In this document: positions 5,419 through 9,686 of the stretch, in pieces
How positions within the stretch are numbered: position 1 is the first letter of the stretch
Layout of the letters: every line of letters starts with the position of its first letter
DNA from: Candidatus Heimdallarchaeota archaeon
GTDB lineage: Archaea; Asgardarchaeota; Heimdallarchaeia; JABLTI01
Direction of reading: 5' to 3'
Assembly (NCBI GenBank): GCA_030671945.1
Contig: DAOVHJ010000071.1
Location: forward strand, 1 to 9,686
DNA length: 9,686 nt
Program-made: the position numbers and the translations under genes
The notes under the pieces: generated by a model
What the model was told of the DNA's origin: nothing
The model's database searches: none
What the model saw: only the letters and a program-made list of their open reading frames with translations

Positions 5419-8400
5419 TTAGGATGTTTTTCCTTCTAATTCTGCAGATGTTTTGAATGATCGTAAAATATGTTTTCTAATCGCTTTTACTGTTTTTACT
5501 CCTAATCCTTTAACTGAAGATGTTTTAGCGATTTTTGCATTTTGGAATTGTTTAACTGTATAAATCCCCATTACGTTAAGCTGCTTCATTATTGCAGGAG
5601 TTACATGTGGTAACACTTCTACTGACAACATTTTACGAAGCTCAATGATGTCTTTTTCTTCTATTCCTCTGATCTTTGATAAACGCTTAATGCTTTTCTT
5701 GAAAAGATCGCCTACTGTTTGGACTCCAAGTGTTGCGAAACGTTCTTCTGTTGTTTTCCCTAAACCTGGTAGTTTGCTTATTTTTAAAGTCGGTTTCAAC
5801 AAACCTTTTGGTGGTCCTCTCACAACTTTCGCTTCATCAGATATTTCCTTTGGTTTCTTGGTTCCCAAGTATTCTGCTATTGTTGTATCCTTTGGTATTA
5901 TTGGTTTCTTTGTTTTTGCAGTGGTTGTTTTCTTTGTTGGTTTCTTAGCTGCTGGTTTTTTAGCTGGTGCTTTTGGTGGTGTTTTTACCGGTGGTTTTTT
6001 AGTCTTCTTTCTTTTTGGAACAACTGTAGAACCAGGAGTTTTTAGCAATTTTTCTTCAATATCTAACTTCAATTTAGTAATTGTTGGTGATCTTAATCCT
6101 CTAATAGCTGTTAAACTATCATCTTCTGCTTCATAGAATTGTTTGACTGTAAAAATCCCCATTAAGTTTAGATCTCTTTTTCCTTCAAAATTAATTCTAG
6201 GAAGAACTAAAACATCTGTGTTTCCTCTATTAGTTGAGATAGTTTTTGCTCCCAACCCTTTAATCTTCAATAATCGACTATTTGAGACCATGTAGAATTT
6301 TCCAACAGATTCAATGCCTTTTGCTTCTAATCTTTGGGCCATGGTTTTTCCTACACCCTCAAGCTCAACTACAGATGCATCGACTACAATTAAATCATGA
6401 GGAGGAGCTGGTATCTTAATTTCTGTTGGTATCGGAATTATTGCTTCAGTTTCTATTGGTTCATCAATACTTACTTCAGCAGTTTCAGCTCTTAATTCTT
6501 CAATATCCAAGTCAAGAGTGGCTCTTATGAGTTCAATTAAGGAATTTATTTTTTCGGTGGTTAAACCGTGTATTTTCACTAATTTTGCTTCATCTGTTTC
6601 GAGGAAATCTAAGACGCTATAGATTTTTTTCTTGTGTAGTTCTTCTACTGTTTTTGCAGTTACATTTGGTAAGACGTCAACATTGCATTTAGATTTCAAA
6701 TCAATTATTACCACAAATGGTAAATTGGTTTGAGTTAAATCATTATTATTTGTTAAAAAGAAATCTTTAACAAATCGTACACCGCGTGTACGAAGAGATT
6801 TTTGTGTAGCAGGACCAACACCCGGGAGCACTGAAACACTATCTATTGAATTGTAAATTTTTAAACCATCTAAAATACCACGTTCTTTAGCAAATTCATC
6901 TAATGCTTTAGCACTAACAGATTCGACTAATTCATCCCTTGCTAATTCAGGTAATTCTAAAATTGCTCGTAGAATTTGTTCCGCTTGGTCTGGTGCTTCT
7001 TCTGATAAACCAAGTGAGATTAATTCTTGTAATTGAGTTTCATCTATGAGAATCAAATCTTGTAAAGTTTGAATATCATAACGTTCAAGATTAACACCTT
7101 CAATGGAGTCCATGGGTAATGCTTCAACAGGTATAGGGTTCTTTGGTAAAAATAAGGAGCCTTCTCTCAGTCTTAAACAATTTGAGAATTGTGTTGAGCT
7201 AAAGAGAAATTGAAAATCATCCTCATCCATTTTACCGAGCATTTGACCAACAATAGAAGTTGTAACAGGAGCATACTTTTCAAAAATTTTCATACGCTTA
7301 GCAGCTTGCTCTCGTTTCTTCAGAGCTCTTTGGAATCTCATTAATTTTCTGCCTGCTTTTTGCAAGCAAAGTCTTAGTTCTCTTCTGATTTCATCTACTT
7401 CAGCAATGTATTCTTTACTCGTTTCTGGAAATGGAATTTTTGTGCTAACTAATGAAACTGCAAAAATTAATGGATCGTTATTCAAATTAGACTTATAATT
7501 TGACCAATTAATACTTTCAATTGTTTTCTTGATGAGATCGTTTCCTTCCCCAAAAAGCAATGGAATTCTATTTGCGAATCTCACAAGCTTGTAAGGGGGA
7601 CTGTTTCCTTCTCCGCCATAACCAATGGCTACTTCTACTTGAAATGCGTGACCACTATAACTAGAAGGAGGTCTTGTTTCAGAGCAAGTAAATTCTGTTT
7701 GGTAGACATCTTGCAAACCTGCTTCCAAGTTTTCATGCCCTAAGGGTGACAGACATTTACCATCTGGTGGGAAAAATCTGACTTTTGTGAATCCTTCATG
7801 AATTAGCCTTCGCAACTCCATTTCATCTAATTTTTTAGGACTCTTTGAAGGATTAATTTTTGAGATTTTCAAAACATCGGCTGCAGTTTTATCACCAACT
7901 CTCTGGAAATGCTTTTTCAGGAAATCTCTCATGGTCTTTTGGGTAGTTCTTGAAATTTCACTTTTTAATTGATTAATATCGGTACCAATAGGATGCAAAG
8001 GAACTTCTATTGGAGGTGTGGGAACAACATCTACTTTTCTAGTATGAATAATTGGTTCTCCAGGATTATCAGGAGTAACAATGGAAAACGAAGCATATGG
8101 AGTAATTACAGCCATTTCCTCAAAATATTCGAAAACATAACGTTTTGCTCTACTCCAAGTTCCTGCAAAACAACAGGATACCTCAGTACCATGACCTTTT
8201 AATTGATTCTTAGATTGACCAGTATATTTCTTCTCTTCGACTATTTCTGGGGCATTTTTTACAATATCAATGAATAATTTGTAGTGACTTGTTGATTCAG
8301 CAGATTTCTTTTTAGATACAGCTACTCGAGATTTGATTTCAAAAGGAACTCTAATGGTTGACTGGGAGTAAATTAAAACCATTTTTGCTCCAAGACCAAA

Positions 8401-8775
8401 ACGACCCCTTGACTGCCTTTCACCATAATTTGAACCGGTTAGAACACGTCCAAATAGTTTAGGAATATCTGTATGTCGAATGCCGATCCCATTGTCGCGA
8501 ACAGATAATCTGATGAATTCGAATGTTGCATCTTCATCAATTGTATAATCTTTTATCCCCATTAATTCGCCTATTTCTTCTGTTGGCATTAATTCTATTT
8601 TAATTTGAATATCTGGTAGAAACCCACCTTTCTCAGCTGCATCTAAAGCGTTTTCTACAAGCTCTCTTATACTGGTATATGTTGATCTAGTAGGATTATC
8701 AATACCAGCTATTGCTTTGTTTGCTTCAAAGAATTCAGCAGCGGAACGCTCTATTATTTTTTCACGCGCAATCAT
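5419..8775 (-). CDS. top6B: DNA topoisomerase VI subunit B with long helix-hairpin-helix C-terminal extension
   Basis: This is the ATPase subunit that clamps the transported duplex and drives subunit A. The 1118-residue product is about double the usual 530-660. The core (1-545) is canonical: GHKL ATPase with RELVENALDAAEKG (37-50), DNGIGI (94-99), GRFGLGAKM (124-132) and GHGTEVS (194-200). The H2TH domain follows (about 262-330, KKHFQRVGDKTAADVL), then the transducer with CLSPLG (341-346), RFANRIPLLF (399-408) and STKIPF, whose Lys446 fits the ATP-contacting switch lysine. The usual WKxY stalk motif reads WSNY (424-427). From about 545 on there is a weak helical module (555-606) and three related double helix-hairpin-helix modules (647-754, 802-910, 999-1106), with a Lys/Pro-rich linker (914-962) before the last. 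These should add DNA-binding surfaces. The start ATG has AGGT nearby, and the N-terminus matches the family. It is first gene of the top6BA unit. Confidence 0.97.
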   Translation of the reverse strand: MIAREKIIERSAAEFFEANKAIAGIDNPTRSTYTSIRELVENALDAAEKGGFLPDIQIKIELMPTEEIGELMGIKDYTIDEDATFEFIRLSVRDNGIGIRHTDIPKLFGRVLTGSNYGERQSRGRFGLGAKMVLIYSQSTIRVPFEIKSRVAVSKKKSAESTSHYKLFIDIVKNAPEIVEEKKYTGQSKNQLKGHGTEVSCCFAGTWSRAKRYVFEYFEEMAVITPYASFSIVTPDNPGEPIIHTRKVDVVPTPPIEVPLHPIGTDINQLKSEISRTTQKTMRDFLKKHFQRVGDKTAADVLKISKINPSKSPKKLDEMELRRLIHEGFTKVRFFPPDGKCLSPLGHENLEAGLQDVYQTEFTCSETRPPSSYSGHAFQVEVAIGYGGEGNSPPYKLVRFANRIPLLFGEGNDLIKKTIESINWSNYKSNLNNDPLIFAVSLVSTKIPFPETSKEYIAEVDEIRRELRLCLQKAGRKLMRFQRALKKREQAAKRMKIFEKYAPVTTSIVGQMLGKMDEDDFQFLFSSTQFSNCLRLREGSLFLPKNPIPVEALPMDSIEGVNLERYDIQTLQDLILIDETQLQELISLGLSEEAPDQAEQILRAILELPELARDELVESVSAKALDEFAKERGILDGLKIYNSIDSVSVLPGVGPATQKSLRTRGVRFVKDFFLTNNNDLTQTNLPFVVIIDLKSKCNVDVLPNVTAKTVEELHKKKIYSVLDFLETDEAKLVKIHGLTTEKINSLIELIRATLDLDIEELRAETAEVSIDEPIETEAIIPIPTEIKIPAPPHDLIVVDASVVELEGVGKTMAQRLEAKGIESVGKFYMVSNSRLLKIKGLGAKTISTNRGNTDVLVLPRINFEGKRDLNLMGIFTVKQFYEAEDDSLTAIRGLRSPTITKLKLDIEEKLLKTPGSTVVPKRKKTKKPPVKTPPKAPAKKPAAKKPTKKTTTAKTKKPIIPKDTTIAEYLGTKKPKEISDEAKVVRGPPKGLLKPTLKISKLPGLGKTTEERFATLGVQTVGDLFKKSIKRLSKIRGIEEKDIIELRKMLSVEVLPHVTPAIMKQLNVMGIYTVKQFQNAKIAKTSSVKGLGVKTVKAIRKHILRSFKTSAELEGKTS
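5458..6837 (-). repeat. Three paralogous double-HhH modules in Top6B
   Basis: Modules encoded at 6514-6837, 6046-6372 and 5458-5781 share one layout. Each opens with a hairpin of the LPGVGPAT / LEGVGKTM / LPGLGKTT kind, then a GV-x-x-V-x-x-F segment. A second half follows with VLPNVT / VLPRIN / VLPHVT and IYSVLDF / IFTVKQF / IYTVKQF. Each closes with KIHGLTTEKI, AIRGLRSPTI or SVKGLGVKTV. The last two modules still share 32 of 36 bases at 5545-5580 and 6136-6171. The Lys/Pro linker occupies 5890-6036. Confidence 0.85.
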
Positions 8776-8793
8776 TGCAATTACCTACTAGTC

Positions 8794-8828
8794 ACACTTT
8801 AGTGTATAATAACAGGACTAATATATTC
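8794..8828 (-). promoter_or_regulatory. Candidate top6BA promoter with overlapping dyad
   Basis: Two TATA-like boxes face the top6B start on the minus strand: AATATATTA (8819-8827) and TTATTATA (8805-8812). The first would give a leader of about 20 nt, the second a nearly leaderless mRNA. A perfect dyad, ACACT-tt-AGTGT (8794-8805), lies between the boxes and the ATG, where a bound repressor would block initiation. The remaining part of the 233 bp gap (8829-9008) shows no gene and no strong T tract after the synthetase stop. Confidence 0.45.
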
Positions 8829-9008
8829 TATGTCCTCTTCAATTTTCTCCGAAACCTATTCACCATGCTTTTGTTCTTAGGAAATATTTTTTGTATTAGT
8901 TTAAGTTCGATTCATTATCTATCATTCAATTTCCTAATGGTTTCTTTATTACTTTATCTTTCTAGCAAATTACAACATACATGCTTTTTTAATTTACGGT
9001 GTAAGACC

Positions 9009-9686
9009 TCACGGTTTTAGGATATCTGGTGTTCTTGGAAACATTATTGCTTGTCTGATGTTGCTCAAACCACATAACCACCATACTAATCGTTCTATAC
9101 CTAAACCATAGCCAGCATGAGGGGGCATACCATATTTGAAGAGATTCAAGTACCAATCATAACCTTCGAGACTAAAACCTTGATTCTTGATTGCTTCAAC
9201 CATTTTATCATATTCATGTACTCTTTGCCCTCCAGTGCAAAGTTCTGAAAAACCATCAGGAGCAACTAGATCAAAACTATTGGAGATTGCCGGGTTCTCA
9301 TCATTTACACGATAATAAATCCCTCTAGTATGAGCAGGCCATTCTGTGATAAAGAATGGGGTTTTAAAGTGACGAGATAAAGCAGCTTCCTCTGGAGATG
9401 TGAAATCATCTTCAAAATTCACTTTCTCTTCAAGTTCAAAACCTGTACATAATTCTTTAGCTTCTTGGAATGGTATTCTTGGGAAATCACCTTTGAGTTT
9501 CTTTGGTTTCACACCTAATTCAGCCAAAGGTTCTTTTGCAGTTTTTATGGTTGTATTAACAACATAAACCATCATATCATCTAAAACTTGCATAATACTA
9601 ATGTGATCATGAAACGCAGCTTCTACTTCTATTTGCCAGAATTCTGCCACATGTTTTCGAGTTCGAGATTTTTCCATACGAAAAGA
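9009..9686 (-). CDS. Asparaginyl/aspartyl-tRNA synthetase (class IIb), C-terminal catalytic part
   Basis: The frame is open to the right edge, so the N-terminal anticodon-binding OB domain and motif 1 are not seen; 225 residues remain. Motif 2 is FRMEKSRTRKHVAEFWQIE at the right end. Motif 3 is GLGIERL followed by CGLSNIRQAIMFPRTP at the C-terminus. These are the ATP-binding elements of class II synthetases, and the family is certain. Specificity is not: EKSRTRKHVAEFW and FPRTP are typical of archaeal asparaginyl enzymes (asnS). TGGQRVHEYD and KYGMPPHAGYGLG are more like aspartyl enzymes (aspS). The lone catalytic domain could also belong to the archaeal asparagine synthetase paralog that lacks the OB domain. 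The ATG at 9675-9677 is internal (motif 2 begins before it). The gene is upstream of top6B on the same strand, 233 bp away, probably a separate transcript. Confidence 0.93.
   Translation of the reverse strand, partial: SFRMEKSRTRKHVAEFWQIEVEAAFHDHISIMQVLDDMMVYVVNTTIKTAKEPLAELGVKPKKLKGDFPRIPFQEAKELCTGFELEEKVNFEDDFTSPEEAALSRHFKTPFFITEWPAHTRGIYYRVNDENPAISNSFDLVAPDGFSELCTGGQRVHEYDKMVEAIKNQGFSLEGYDWYLNLFKYGMPPHAGYGLGIERLVWWLCGLSNIRQAIMFPRTPDILKP

Noticed and set aside
5391..5424. Repeated CCTAAAAAACA in the top6B-top6A gap
   Set aside because: Only about 11 bp, low complexity and partly inside the top6B stop region; chance is sufficient.
5645..6136. 163-codon plus-strand hydrophobic frame
   Set aside because: It is antisense to the Top6B linker and HhH region and has no ribosome binding site.
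8712..9020. 102-codon plus-strand frame across the top6B-synthetase gap
   Set aside because: It overlaps the starts and ends of two firm genes, has no ribosome binding site, and its composition matches AT-rich spacer.
1..9686. CRISPR array, tRNA or rRNA gene, transposase or insertion sequence
   Set aside because: No regularly spaced repeats with unique spacers, no cloverleaf or rRNA-like block, and no transposase frame were seen on either strand.

Overview
The window is AT-rich archaeal chromosome. Five genes are informational: archaeal translation initiation factor aIF5B, nucleoside diphosphate kinase, both subunits of DNA topoisomerase VI, and a class IIb Asn/Asp-type tRNA synthetase. Archaeal origin is firm, because the GTPase is of the eIF5B type, topoisomerase VI is a bergerat-type B/A pair, promoters look like TATA boxes and termination sites are poly-T tracts. 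An Asgard lineage is my best guess, resting on a probable longin-like domain in the first gene and a eukaryote-like lysine-rich tail on aIF5B. That guess is inference; a TACK or other archaeon cannot be excluded.

Layout, left to right. A minus-strand gene running off the left edge (1-586) encodes a probable longin-like domain followed by a winged helix. Next comes a 189 bp gap rich in inverted repeats, then infB (aIF5B, minus) and ndk (minus), which form a short operon with a 42 bp gap. A 342 bp stretch upstream of ndk holds T-tracts and a displaced copy of the last 22 codons of top6A. A lone plus-strand gene follows (3773-4078), encoding a 101-residue membrane protein of unknown function. 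It lies between that displaced copy and the real top6A 3' end. Then come top6A and top6B (minus, transcribed B then A, 55 bp apart), a 233 bp promoter region, and the catalytic end of a tRNA synthetase gene cut by the right edge.

How the genes relate. ndk-infB is the remnant of a conserved archaeal translation cluster. top6B-top6A encode the A2B2 type IIB topoisomerase. Two things stand out. First, subunit B is about twice the usual length: its C-terminal half carries three related double helix-hairpin-helix modules and a Lys/Pro-rich linker. Second, the 3' end of top6A is duplicated at about 92% identity on both sides of the small membrane-protein gene, which looks like the scar of an insertion. 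The aIF5B tail and the topoisomerase linker share the same histone H1-like Lys/Pro/Ala/Thr composition.
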